64,000 bases of DNA, taken from assembly GCF_029855045.1 (NCBI RefSeq), contig NZ_CP123228.1, positions 1,116,001 to 1,180,000 of the forward strand, written 5' to 3'. The notes below the pieces were generated by a model, which saw only the letters and a program-made list of their open reading frames with translations, searched no databases and was not told the origin of the DNA. Both the position numbers and the translations under genes were made by a program. Below, one piece after another: positions 10,903 through 19,357 of the stretch; position 1 is the first letter of the stretch; each line of letters begins with the position of its first letter. This stretch comes from Piscinibacter sp. XHJ-5. Lineage in GTDB: Bacteria; Pseudomonadota; Gammaproteobacteria; Burkholderiales; Burkholderiaceae_C.

Positions 10903-11646
10903 ATGGCCAACATGATCGACATCAAGAACGTCTCCAAGTGGTACGGCACCTTTCAGGTGCTGACCGACTGCACGACCAGCATCCAGAAGGGCGAGGTCGT
11001 CGTCGTCTGCGGGCCGTCGGGCTCCGGCAAGTCCACGCTGATCAAGACGGTGAACGCGCTCGAGCCCATCCAGAAGGGCGACGTCGTCGTCGACGGCACC
11101 TCGATCAGCGACCCCAAGACCAACCTGCCCAAGCTGCGGGCTCGCGTGGGCATGGTGTTCCAGCACTTCGAGCTGTTCCCGCACCTGTCGGTCACCGAAA
11201 ACCTGACGCTCGCGCAGGTGAAGGTGCTCAACCGCAACACGGACGAAGCGAAGTCCCGCGGCCTGAAGATGCTCGAGCGCGTGGGCCTGATGGCGCACAA
11301 GGACAAGTTCCCCGGCCAGCTGTCGGGCGGTCAGCAGCAGCGCGTGGCGATCGCCCGCGCGCTGAGCATGGACCCGATCGTCATGCTGTTCGACGAGCCC
11401 ACCTCGGCCCTCGACCCCGAGATGGTCGGCGAGGTGCTCGACGTGATGGTGCAGCTGGCGCAGGAAGGCATGACGATGATGGTCGTCACGCACGAGATGG
11501 GCTTCGCGAGGAAAGTCAGCCACCGGGTCATCTTCATGGACGCCGGCAAGATCGTCGAGGACTGCACCAAGCAGGAGTTCTTCGGCAACACCGAGGCACG
11601 GTCGCCGCGGGCGAAGGACTTCCTGTCGAAGATCCTGCAGCACTAG
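10903..11646 (+). CDS. gltL: Amino-acid ABC transporter ATPase
   Basis: A 247-residue ATPase of the GltL/GlnQ type. Walker A is GPSGSGKST, the Q-loop is [13 protein letters not shown], the signature LSGGQQQR and Walker [15 protein letters not shown]. The H-loop is VVTHEMGFA. It energises the two permeases encoded just upstream. GGGAG precedes the ATG at 10903. A perfect hairpin (GGCGTC-TGC-GACGCC) follows the stop at 11646-11660 but lacks a T-run; it may help end the operon. Confidence 0.92.
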   Translation: MANMIDIKNVSKWYGTFQVLTDCTTSIQKGEVVVVCGPSGSGKSTLIKTVNALEPIQKGDVVVDGTSISDPKTNLPKLRARVGMVFQHFELFPHLSVTENLTLAQVKVLNRNTDEAKSRGLKMLERVGLMAHKDKFPGQLSGGQQQRVAIARALSMDPIVMLFDEPTSALDPEMVGEVLDVMVQLAQEGMTMMVVTHEMGFARKVSHRVIFMDAGKIVEDCTKQEFFGNTEARSPRAKDFLSKILQH

Positions 11647-11691
11647 GCGTCTGCGACGCCCCTGGCAAGTCGACGGGATGCAGCGCTGCCG

Positions 11692-12108
11692 TCACCCCGG
11701 CAGCGACCCCATGCGGCCCTGCTCCGCGAGGTCCTCGTGCAGGCACAGGATGTTGCCCTCCGTGTCCTCGAACCATGCCGCCTTCTCCGCTCCCAGCACG
11801 CAGACGTGCCCGACTGTCTTGAGGCCCGGAAAGTCGTAGTCGGCGAACGTCACGCCGCGGGCCTTCAGCGCCTCGATGCTGGCCGCGATGTCGTCGACGC
11901 GAAAGCTGAGCGCGGTGTGCTCGGCCTTGGTGCCTTCCGGCTTCGGAAACAGCGCGATCTCGGTGCCGCCACAGCGGTAGACGAACTTGCCGTCCGGCTT
12001 GGCCGCGCCCGCCTCCAGTCCGAGGGCCTGCTCGTAGAAGCGTCGAGCCCGGGCCAGGTCCTTCACCGGAAGCATGCAGGTGACCTGCGCGTTCGCGACT
12101 GTGTTCAT
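11692..12108 (-). CDS. Glyoxalase/VOC-family protein
   Basis: A 138-residue protein with two beta-alpha-beta-beta-beta modules of the vicinal oxygen chelate fold (ARRFYEQALGLEAG, then AAWFEDTEGNILCLHEDL). The final D-x-E-G-N-x-L-x-L-x-E pattern is typical of small VOC proteins, which bind a divalent metal. The reaction is unknown. AGGAGGCAC stands at the right distance before the ATG at 12108, so this start was preferred over one 21 codons earlier. Confidence 0.8.
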   Translation of the reverse strand: MNTVANAQVTCMLPVKDLARARRFYEQALGLEAGAAKPDGKFVYRCGGTEIALFPKPEGTKAEHTALSFRVDDIAASIEALKARGVTFADYDFPGLKTVGHVCVLGAEKAAWFEDTEGNILCLHEDLAEQGRMGSLPG

Positions 12109-12182
12109 GCCGTGCCTCCTCGTGGCGTGGGGATGCACCAAGGTGTAGGCGACGCCACCGTCTCGCGCCATAGGCGATTTCG

Positions 12183-12668
12183 CTACAGGAGCCGCACGCC
12201 CAGGTGGCGCGCCAGTCCTTGCGCGCCGGCGCGCATGACGCCGTCATGGTTCCAGCGGAACACCGGTGCGGCGATCGGCGCGATCAGCCGCATCCAGCGC
12301 GTGGACAGGTCCACGCACCAGGTGTAGCGCACCCGGGTGCTGTTGCCGTCGGGTGTGAGCTCCCAGGTGCCGACGCCCTCGAGCTGTCCGTGGGCGTGGC
12401 CTCGAAGCAGGCGAGGGCGGCTCAGCTCGATGACCTCGACGTCGAAGGCGACGCCGTAGGGCAGCCGGCTGCTCCAGGCCATGTGGCGCACGGCATGCAG
12501 GCCGTCGGCGTCGCCGGGATGCAGCTCCTGCACCGACCTCACGTAGCGCCACCAGCGCGGCCACTCGCCGGTGGCCTTCAATGCTTCCCAGACCCGCTCG
12601 ACGGGAGCGTCCAGGTGCCAGTCGCTGACGAGCTGGAATTGCGCCGGATGCGCGGTCGGTGGACTCAA
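12183..12668 (-). CDS. SRPBCC-family (polyketide cyclase/START-like) protein
   Basis: A 161-residue helix-grip protein. It opens with FQLVSDWHLDAPVERVWEAL, the usual first strand and helix of SRPBCC proteins, and contains RWWRYVRSV and GTWELTPDGNSTRVRYTW. The family binds hydrophobic ligands in a cavity; ligand unknown. TTG at 12668 is the probable start because AGGAGAGGG precedes it closely and no in-frame ATG lies in a better place. It is divergent from pyrC. Confidence 0.7.
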   Translation of the reverse strand: MSPPTAHPAQFQLVSDWHLDAPVERVWEALKATGEWPRWWRYVRSVQELHPGDADGLHAVRHMAWSSRLPYGVAFDVEVIELSRPRLLRGHAHGQLEGVGTWELTPDGNSTRVRYTWCVDLSTRWMRLIAPIAAPVFRWNHDGVMRAGAQGLARHLGVRLL

Positions 12669-12749
12669 GGCCCTCTCCTGTGGTCGTGATGATGCGTGTA
12701 TACGCCGCCTCCTGCGGGGCGGATGCAACCCCGGTGCGAGAATCGACCG

Positions 12750-13781
12750 ATGACCGAAAGCCTGACCCTGACCCGTCCCGACGACTGGCATCTGCACGTG
12801 CGGGACGGTGCCGCGCTGGCCGCCGTGGTGCCGCACAGCGCGCGGCAGTTCGCGCGGGCGCTGATCATGCCCAACCTGAAGCCGCCGGTGACGACGGCGG
12901 AGCAGGCGATGGCGTACCGCCGACGCATCCTCGCCGCCGTGCCGCCGGGCGTGTCCTTCGAACCGTTGATGTCGCTCTACCTCACCGACAACCTGCCGCC
13001 CGAGGAGATCCGGCGTGCCAGGCAAGCCGGCGTCGCGGCCGTCAAGCTGTACCCGGCGGGCGCCACCACCAACAGCGACGCCGGCGTCACCGACCTGCGC
13101 AAGACCTTCGGCACGCTCGAAGCGATGCAGCGCGAGGGCTTGCTGCTGCTGGTGCATGGCGAGGTCACCGATGCGGCGGTGGACGTCTTCGACCGCGAGA
13201 AGGTCTTCATCGACACCCAGCTCATCCCGCTGCGCAGGCAGTTCCCCGAGCTGAAGATCGTCGTCGAGCACCTCACCACGCGCGACGCGGCGCAGTATGT
13301 GGCGCAGGCCGGACCGCACACCGCCGGCACGATCACTGCGCATCACTTGCTCTACAACCGCAATGCGATCTTCACCGGCGGCATCCGGCCGCACTACTAC
13401 TGCCTGCCGGTGCTCAAGCGCGAGGAGCATCGACTCGCGCTGGTCGAGGCCGCCACCTCCGGCAGCGACCGCTTCTTCCTCGGCACCGACAGCGCGCCGC
13501 ACCCGGCGCACCTGAAGGAGCACGCCAGCGGCTGCGCCGGCTGCTACACGGCGCTGAGCGCACTGGAGCTGTATGCCGAGGCCTTCGAGGCCGCGGGCGC
13601 ACTCGACAAGCTCGAAGGCTTCGCGAGCCTGCACGGGCCGGCCTTCTACGGACTGCCGCGCAACGCCGGCACCGTCACCCTGCGCAAGCAGCCGTGGACG
13701 CTGCCCGAGGCCGTGCCCTTCGGAGAAGCGCAACTCAAGCCGCTGCGCGGTGGGGAGACGCTGGCATGGAAACTGTCATGA
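12750..13781 (+). CDS. pyrC: Dihydroorotase (class II, PyrC)
   Basis: A 343-residue amidohydrolase close to E. coli PyrC in length and pattern. The metal-binding motif [10 protein letters not shown] is at residues 10-19. [15 protein letters not shown] holds the carboxylated lysine. [12 protein letters not shown] and [11 protein letters not shown] carry metal-ligand histidines, and [13 protein letters not shown] holds the catalytic Asp. It closes carbamoyl-aspartate to dihydroorotate in pyrimidine synthesis. The NYN gene starts inside or at its 3' end, so the two are translationally coupled. Confidence 0.95.
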   Translation: MTESLTLTRPDDWHLHVRDGAALAAVVPHSARQFARALIMPNLKPPVTTAEQAMAYRRRILAAVPPGVSFEPLMSLYLTDNLPPEEIRRARQAGVAAVKLYPAGATTNSDAGVTDLRKTFGTLEAMQREGLLLLVHGEVTDAAVDVFDREKVFIDTQLIPLRRQFPELKIVVEHLTTRDAAQYVAQAGPHTAGTITAHHLLYNRNAIFTGGIRPHYYCLPVLKREEHRLALVEAATSGSDRFFLGTDSAPHPAHLKEHASGCAGCYTALSALELYAEAFEAAGALDKLEGFASLHGPAFYGLPRNAGTVTLRKQPWTLPEAVPFGEAQLKPLRGGETLAWKLS

Positions 13782-14506
13782 ACGACGCCAAGCGCGTGAT
13801 GCTGCTGATCGACGCCGACAACGTGTCGGCCGACGTGATCGAGCAGGCCGTCGAACGGGTCCACGCCGAGCATGGCGCCATCCACGTGCGCCGCGCTTAC
13901 TGCACGGCCGAGTCGGCGGTCAAGCACCTGAAGCTCTTCAAGGCGCTGTCGGTGCGGCCGATCGTCAACGTGTCGACCGGCAAGAACTCCACCGACATCG
14001 CGCTCGCGGTGGATGCGCTCGACCTGGTGCTTGCCGAGCGTCCGCAGGTGGCGGTCATCGTGTCGTCGGACTCCGACTTCGCACCCCTGGTGATCCGCCT
14101 GCGCGAGAAGGGCTGCCGCGTCCAGGGCATCGGTCAGGAGGGCAAGACGGGCGAAGACTCGAAGCTGGTCTACGACGACTTCATCGACTTGCCGCACCGC
14201 AAGGCCAAGGCCCCCAGGCAGGCCGCGGCGAAGACGCCCGCAGCCAAGCGGGGCGGTCGCAAGGCAGCGGCCGCGCCGCCCGCGCCGCCCCCGCTGCCCG
14301 ACGAGGTCCAGCGCATCCTGGAGGCCATGCCCGCGCTGAAGGAAGGCGGCAAGCTGCCGCTCAATACGGCGGCCGAGCTGCTGCGCGGCGCCAAGCTGCT
14401 GACCAGGAACGCACCGTCGACCAAGCTGTTCAAGAAGTACCTCGACTACTTCGTGCTCTCGCCCGAGAAGCAGCCCAACCAGGTGCAATACCGCGCTCCC
14501 ACGTGA
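13766..14506 (+). CDS. NYN-domain (LabA-like PIN) protein with C-terminal OST-HTH region
   Basis: A 246-residue protein. The N-terminal NYN nuclease-like domain shows the acidic residues [27 protein letters not shown] and [14 protein letters not shown] basic Ala/Lys-rich linker leads to a C-terminal winged-helix-like region ([24 protein letters not shown]) resembling OST-HTH/LOTUS RNA-binding domains. Such proteins are putative RNases. GGGGAG at 13752-13757 supports the ATG at 13766; an ATG at 13778 overlapping the pyrC stop is the alternative. The substrate RNA is unknown. Confidence 0.8.
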   Translation: METVMNDAKRVMLLIDADNVSADVIEQAVERVHAEHGAIHVRRAYCTAESAVKHLKLFKALSVRPIVNVSTGKNSTDIALAVDALDLVLAERPQVAVIVSSDSDFAPLVIRLREKGCRVQGIGQEGKTGEDSKLVYDDFIDLPHRKAKAPRQAAAKTPAAKRGGRKAAAAPPAPPPLPDEVQRILEAMPALKEGGKLPLNTAAELLRGAKLLTRNAPSTKLFKKYLDYFVLSPEKQPNQVQYRAPT

Positions 14507-15231
14507 GCCCGTGGGCCGCGCTCGCCACGCCGGCGCCGTGGCTGGCGTCCTACGACGGCGAGCGCGGGCGTCTGCTGGCGGCGCATCGCGCCGGCATGTC
14601 GGTCGCCGACACGCTGAACGCGGCCGTCGACGGCCACCCGGTCGAGCTGGCTGCGGGCCCGCTGCGCTTCGTCGCGGCGCAGGCGCTGCCGGCCGGCGAG
14701 GCGTACGAGGCCTTCATCGCGCGCACGGCGTCGGTTCCCACCCGCGACAACCTGCACGACCTGTTCAACGGGCTGGTGTGGCTGCGCTTCGGGCAAGTGA
14801 AACGCCGGCTCAACGAGTTGCAGGCTGCCGAGATCGTTCGCTGCGGGGTGGGGCCGAGGCGCGGCGTGCTGCGCGATGCGCTCACGCTGTTCGACGAGAA
14901 CGGCGCATGGCTGAAGGCGCCGATCGAGTTGATGGATGCGCTGCGCCGGCGCGATTGGCAGGCGCTGTTCATCACCCACCGGGCCGCCTGGCGTGATGCC
15001 GAGCTCACGCTGTTCGGGCATGCACTGATGGAAAAGCTGACGCAGCCGCGCAAGGCCATCACGGCGCATGCGTGGTGCATGCCCGCGCACGAAGCGGCAG
15101 AGCGACCGGTGCTCGAGTGGCTGGCGCAGAAACCGCTGGCGTTGCCGGTGCTCGGCGTGCCCGGGTGGTGGCGGGGCAACGAGGAGCCGGGGTTTTACGA
15201 GGACGCGGCAGTGTTCCGGCCACCCCGATGA
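14503..15231 (+). CDS. DUF3025-family protein
   Basis: A 242-residue cytoplasmic protein matching the DUF3025 pattern common in beta- and gammaproteobacteria: TRDNLHDLFNGLVWLRFG, the RRGVLRDALTLFDENGA block, and GHALMEKLTQPRKAITAHAW. No catalytic activity is known for the family. The GTG start at 14503 overlaps the stop of the NYN gene (GTGA). It ends 13 bases before the 5' end of the RNase P RNA gene. Confidence 0.8.
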   Translation: MSPWAALATPAPWLASYDGERGRLLAAHRAGMSVADTLNAAVDGHPVELAAGPLRFVAAQALPAGEAYEAFIARTASVPTRDNLHDLFNGLVWLRFGQVKRRLNELQAAEIVRCGVGPRRGVLRDALTLFDENGAWLKAPIELMDALRRRDWQALFITHRAAWRDAELTLFGHALMEKLTQPRKAITAHAWCMPAHEAAERPVLEWLAQKPLALPVLGVPGWWRGNEEPGFYEDAAVFRPPR

Positions 15232-15244
15232 GACAATTCCGCCC

Positions 15245-15570
15245 GTGAAGTGAACCAGACCGCCGCTGGCGCAAGTCCCGAGAGGGCGCGCTGGAGGAAG
15301 GTCCGGACTGCGCAGGGCGGCGTAGCAGCTAACGGCTGTCCACCGCGAGGTGAGGATCAGAGCAACAGAGACGAGTCGGCAGGGCAACCTGCCGGGTGAA
15401 ACGGGCAATCTCTACGCGCAGCAATACCAAATAGGCACACGATGATCTGGTCCCGGGGAGTGTGCGGGTAGGTAGCACCGAGCCGCCGCAGCGATGCGCG
15501 GCCCAGAGGAATGGCGGTCACGAAGGCGGTTTCGCCTTCGCACAGAATCCGGCCTATCGGTTCGCTTCAC
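15245..15570 (+). ncRNA. rnpB: RNase P RNA, bacterial class A
   Basis: This is the catalytic RNA that removes 5' leaders from tRNA precursors. The conserved 5' core GAGGAAGGTCCGGACT is at about 15293, and the 3' core AGAGGAATGGCGGTCACG is at about 15506. The ends GTGAAGTGAACC (15245) and GGTTCGCTTCAC (15559) pair to form the P1 helix, which fixes both boundaries and gives about 326 nt. The P15 region with GGTTCGCTTC-type pairing and the TACAGAA-like CACAGAATCCGG segment are present. Confidence 0.95.
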
Positions 15571-15609
15571 ATCATTTTTCGACCGCGGCTTGCACCACGA
15601 CAATCCTTC

Positions 15610-16815
15610 TTGAACCCCGACGCCCACACCCTCTGGCGCGCCCCCCGCTGGGCCTTTGCCGCGCTGCTCGCCTGCCTGGGCATGCTGGGTCCGTTCTCGA
15701 TCGACACCTACCTGCCCGCCTTCACCGGCATCGCGCAATCGATAGGCGCCACGCCGGTCGAGATGCAGCAGACGCTGTCGGCTTATCTGTTCGGCTTCGC
15801 GGTGATGAACCTGTTCCACGGCGCGCTGTCCGACAGCTTCGGCCGCCGGCCGGTGGTGCTGTGGGGCGTGGCGGTGTTCACGCTGGCGTCGGCCGGCTGT
15901 GCGCTGTCGCAGCACATCGGCGCGCTGGTGTTCTTTCGCGCGCTGCAGGGCATGTCGGCCGGGGCCGGCATCGTGGTCTCGCGGGCGGTGATCCGCGACA
16001 TGTTCCCGCCGGCCGACGCGCAGCGCGTCATGTCGCAGGTCACGATCTACTTCGGCATCGCGCCGGCGGTCGCGCCCATGGTCGGCGGCTTCCTCTTCGT
16101 GCATGTCGGCTGGCACTCGATCTTCTGGTTCCTCACGGCCATCGGCGTGGCGCTGTGGATCGGCAACTACCGCCTGCTGCCCGAAACGCTGCACCGCACG
16201 CACCAGCAGCCCTTCCACGTGTCCAGCCTGCTGCGGGCGTATTGGGACCTCGGCTCCAGCCCGCGCTTCCTGATGCTGGCCCTGGCCAGCGGCATTCCGT
16301 TCAACGGCATGTTCCTCTACGTGCTGTCCGCGCCGGTGTTCCTCGGCGAGCACCTGAAGATGGGGCCGGGGGAGTTCTTCTGGTTCTTCACGCTCACGAT
16401 CGCCGGGATCATGGCAGGCGCCTGGCTGTCGGGACGCCTGGCAGGACGCATCGCGCCCAAGCGCCAGATTCGCCATGGCTTCGTCATCATGGTCGCCGTC
16501 TCGCTCGCCAATCTCGTGCTGAACCTCCTGTTCACGCCGCACGCATGGTGGGCGCTGATTCCGATCGCCCTCTACGCCTTCGGGTGGGCGCTGATGGTGC
16601 CGGTGGTCACGCTGCTGGTCCTCGACCTCGTGCCCGAGCGCCGCGGGCTCGCCTCGTCATTCCAGGCGTGCATCGGCAGCCTGGCCAACGGCTTCGTTGC
16701 CGGGGTCATCTCGCCGCTGGTGATGCATTCCACGATCGCGCTGGCACTGGCCTCCACCCTGATGATGAGCGTCGGCCTGTTCGCCTGGATGTGGGTCAAG
16801 CGGCGCGTGACGTGA
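15610..16815 (+). CDS. Bcr/CflA-type multidrug MFS exporter
   Basis: A 401-residue, twelve-helix major facilitator protein. The Bcr/CflA signature is clear: GPFSIDTYLPAF in the first helix, FHGALSDSFGRRPVVLWG in the loop 2-3 motif A, and FFRALQGMSAGAG. The family exports drugs and small metabolites. The TTG at 15610 is the only sensible start after rnpB, since earlier starts fall inside the RNA gene. No good Shine-Dalgarno is visible, so expression may depend on the rnpB transcript or be weak. Confidence 0.85.
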   Translation: MNPDAHTLWRAPRWAFAALLACLGMLGPFSIDTYLPAFTGIAQSIGATPVEMQQTLSAYLFGFAVMNLFHGALSDSFGRRPVVLWGVAVFTLASAGCALSQHIGALVFFRALQGMSAGAGIVVSRAVIRDMFPPADAQRVMSQVTIYFGIAPAVAPMVGGFLFVHVGWHSIFWFLTAIGVALWIGNYRLLPETLHRTHQQPFHVSSLLRAYWDLGSSPRFLMLALASGIPFNGMFLYVLSAPVFLGEHLKMGPGEFFWFFTLTIAGIMAGAWLSGRLAGRIAPKRQIRHGFVIMVAVSLANLVLNLLFTPHAWWALIPIALYAFGWALMVPVVTLLVLDLVPERRGLASSFQACIGSLANGFVAGVISPLVMHSTIALALASTLMMSVGLFAWMWVKRRVT

Positions 16816-16882
16816 TCGCGCGCGGTGGCGGCGAGCGCAGCACCGACCTTCAGGTTTCTGCGGTGCCGGCCGATATCCGGTC

Positions 16883-18178
16883 ATGGCCAAGTCTCCAGCC
16901 CCCGCCGACGCGCCCGTGCTCGACCAAGCGGTCGAGATCGCGGACGAGGGTGAGGCATCGCCTCGACGCGCACGCTGGCGCCTGCCGCCGCTGCCGGCCT
17001 TCGTGCGCAGGTTGTCGCTGCCCCGGATCCGGCTGTCGAAGAAGTTGCTGATCCTGATCGTGGGCGGCGTCGCGGGCCTCAGTGCCGTCGGTGCGGCAGC
17101 CTATGCGTTCTGGCCGGCGGATCCGCAATGGCATCGCACGCCGGTGCACAAGGCGCCGAAGAAGGCCAAGCGCGCGAAGGCGGCCGCATCCGCGCCCGAC
17201 GCTGCCGCGTCGATGGTGCCGCAGGCGGCGGCATCGGTTCCGGTCGAAGCCGTGTCCGCGCCGGAGCCGGCCGCAAGCGGTGCCGAGCATGCGATCGACC
17301 GGCTGCAGCGACGCCTGGCCGAAACGCTGGGCCCGGGCGGCAGGCTCGAGCCCGGCGGCGATGGCGAGCTGCGCCTCACGGCGCGCAAGGCGGCGGAAAC
17401 GGTGTCGGCGCCGGCATCGGCTTCACGCGGCGCGCCCGTGCGCGAAACGCGCCTGGCGGGCCAGGGCGCGGCGGCAAAGCCGGCGCCGCTGGCGCATGAC
17501 CGCCACGTGCACTGGTCGTACGACGGCCCCGGCGGCCCCGAAGCCTGGGCCAGGCTGAAGCCCGAGTTCGCCAGGTGCGGCATCGGCACGCGGCAAAGCC
17601 CGATCGACCTGCGCGACGGCATCCAGGTGCAGCTCGACCCGGTTCGCTTCGACTACAAGCCGGGTCCGTTCCGGGTGATCGACAACGGCCACACGGTGCA
17701 GGTCAATGTCGCGCCCGGCAACTTCATCGAAGTGACGGGCCGCCGCTTCGAGTTGCAGCAGTTCCATTTCCACCGGCCCTCCGAGGAACGCATCGCCGGC
17801 CGGCAGTTCGATCTCTCGGTGCACCTCGTTCACAAGGACCCGGAAGGCCGGCTCGCCGTCGTTGCGGTGGTCCTGGAGCGCGGCGCCGCGCAGCCGGTGG
17901 TGCAGTCGGTGTGGAACAACCTGCCGCTCGAGAAGGGCGAGGAGCAGGCCGCGCAGGTGCCGCTGGACCTGCTGCAGCTGCTGCCCGCCGAGCGCGCCTA
18001 CTTCACCTACATGGGCTCCCTCACCACGCCGCCGTGCAGCGAAGGCGTGCTCTGGATGGTGATGAAGCAGCCGGTGCACGTGTCGCCCGAGCAGATCGCC
18101 ATCTTCTCGCGGCTGTATCCGATGAATGCCCGGCCGCTGCAGGCCGCCGGCGGAAGGATGATCAAGGAGTCGAACTAG
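16883..18178 (+). CDS. Membrane-anchored alpha-class carbonic anhydrase
   Basis: A 431-residue protein. Residues 1-53 are cytoplasmic and charged, a single helix spans about 54-77 (LLILIVGGVAGLSAVGAAAY), an Ala/Pro-rich linker runs to about 205, and the alpha carbonic anhydrase domain follows. Zinc ligands are His295 and His297 (QFHFHRPSE) and His314 (SVHLVHKD). The shuttle His270 (DNGH) and the gatekeeper Thr in SLTTPPCSE are kept. It would interconvert CO2 and bicarbonate in the periplasm. The residues matching human His107 and Glu117 are Glu and Ser. Confidence 0.88.
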   Translation: MAKSPAPADAPVLDQAVEIADEGEASPRRARWRLPPLPAFVRRLSLPRIRLSKKLLILIVGGVAGLSAVGAAAYAFWPADPQWHRTPVHKAPKKAKRAKAAASAPDAAASMVPQAAASVPVEAVSAPEPAASGAEHAIDRLQRRLAETLGPGGRLEPGGDGELRLTARKAAETVSAPASASRGAPVRETRLAGQGAAAKPAPLAHDRHVHWSYDGPGGPEAWARLKPEFARCGIGTRQSPIDLRDGIQVQLDPVRFDYKPGPFRVIDNGHTVQVNVAPGNFIEVTGRRFELQQFHFHRPSEERIAGRQFDLSVHLVHKDPEGRLAVVAVVLERGAAQPVVQSVWNNLPLEKGEEQAAQVPLDLLQLLPAERAYFTYMGSLTTPPCSEGVLWMVMKQPVHVSPEQIAIFSRLYPMNARPLQAAGGRMIKESN

Positions 18179-18236
18179 GCAGCGCTTTCGCCGCCGCCGG
18201 CGATAGACTGCGCATCCCTCCTCGCAAGAACCGACC

Positions 18237-18809
18237 ATGACCTTGCTCGTCCTCGGCCTGGTGTTGTTCCTCGGCGTCCACTCCGTGTCCATCGCGGCGC
18301 CGGCCTGGCGCGATGCGCAGGTGGCGCTGCGGGGCGAGAAGGCCTGGAAGGGGCTGTACTCGCTCGTCTCCATCGCGGGGTTCGTGCTCCTGGTGATCGG
18401 CTATGGCGCGGCGCGCCAGTCGCCCATCGTCCTGTACACACCGCCGACGTGGACGCGCCACCTCGCGCTGCTGCTGATGCTGCCGGTGTTCCCGCTGCTG
18501 ATCGCCGCCTACATGCCGGGCCGCATCAAGGCGGCGGTCAAGCATCCGTTCCTCGTCGCCGTCAAGCTGTGGGCCACCGCCCACCTGCTGGCCAACGGCA
18601 CGCTGGCCGACGTGCTGCTGTTCGGCGGCTTTCTCGCGTGGGCGGTTGCCGACCGCATCTCGATGAAGCGGCGCGCGCAGCGGCCGCTGCCGGGCGCGCC
18701 CGAGCGGCCGATGAACGACCTGATCGCCGTCGTCGTCGGCCTCGTGATCTACGGCGTCTTCGTGACCTGGCTGCACCGGTGGCTCATCGGCGTGCAGCCG
18801 CTGCCCTGA
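18237..18809 (+). CDS. NnrU-family membrane protein
   Basis: A 190-residue integral membrane protein with about five hydrophobic segments (the first MTLLVLGLVLFLGVHSVSI). The pattern RIKAAVKHPFLVAVKLWATAHLLANG is diagnostic of the NnrU family, linked to nitric oxide/nitrite reduction in Rhodobacter but widespread without a known reaction. It follows the carbonic anhydrase gene by 58 bases. It meets the AHSA1-type gene end to end. Confidence 0.88.
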   Translation: MTLLVLGLVLFLGVHSVSIAAPAWRDAQVALRGEKAWKGLYSLVSIAGFVLLVIGYGAARQSPIVLYTPPTWTRHLALLLMLPVFPLLIAAYMPGRIKAAVKHPFLVAVKLWATAHLLANGTLADVLLFGGFLAWAVADRISMKRRAQRPLPGAPERPMNDLIAVVVGLVIYGVFVTWLHRWLIGVQPLP

Positions 18810-19250
18810 TCACGCGAACAGCTTCGCCAGCCCCTCCAGGACCATCGTCCAGTTCTTCTCGAACTCCGCCCGCTTCTGCACATCGGACGGCTTGACGCCG
18901 CCCGTGAGATTGCTCTGGGTGAGCGTGACCTGCGTCTGCGACCCCTGGGGCGCCAGGTCGTAGGTGACCACGTGGTAGTGCTCGGGCGCGTCGGGCTCGC
19001 CGGCCGTCGGGCTCCAGTGCGACACCGACAGCCTGCTCGGCCGGTCGGCGACGAGGACTTCGCCCTTGTCCTCGTATTTCTTGCCGTTGAATTCACCACG
19101 CCAGCGGATCGGGCTGCCGACGCGGAAATCTGACTCCACGTCGGAGCCGAAGAAATAGCGCTTGATGAGCGCAGGCGTGACGAGCGCTTCCCACACGCGT
19201 TCGGCGGGCGCGCCGATGGTCTTCGAGACCTGGGCTGTTGCTTCTGCCAT
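18810..19250 (-). CDS. SRPBCC/AHSA1-like protein
   Basis: A 146-residue helix-grip protein with the AHSA1 opening TIGAPAERVWEALVTPALIKR, the central YFFGSDVESDFRVGSPIRWRGE and the C-terminal FEKNWTMVLEGLAKLF helix. These proteins are usually annotated as activators of Hsp90 ATPase-like; the bacterial ones bind hydrophobic ligands of unknown identity. It converges exactly on the NnrU gene. Confidence 0.8.
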   Translation of the reverse strand: MAEATAQVSKTIGAPAERVWEALVTPALIKRYFFGSDVESDFRVGSPIRWRGEFNGKKYEDKGEVLVADRPSRLSVSHWSPTAGEPDAPEHYHVVTYDLAPQGSQTQVTLTQSNLTGGVKPSDVQKRAEFEKNWTMVLEGLAKLFA

Positions 19251-19357
19251 GACGGGCTCCTTGTTCGGTGAACGGCTTCATGAGAAAGGCAGCAAGCGCG
19301 GTGCCGGGAGCGCCGATTGCTCTTCCCGCGCCGGGGTCCTTCATCGCGGAGGTGATC

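Noticed and set aside
15511..15609. Upstream ATG start for the Bcr/CflA exporter
   Set aside because: It lies inside rnpB, whose sequence is fixed by RNA structure; the encoded residues do not resemble the family N-terminus.
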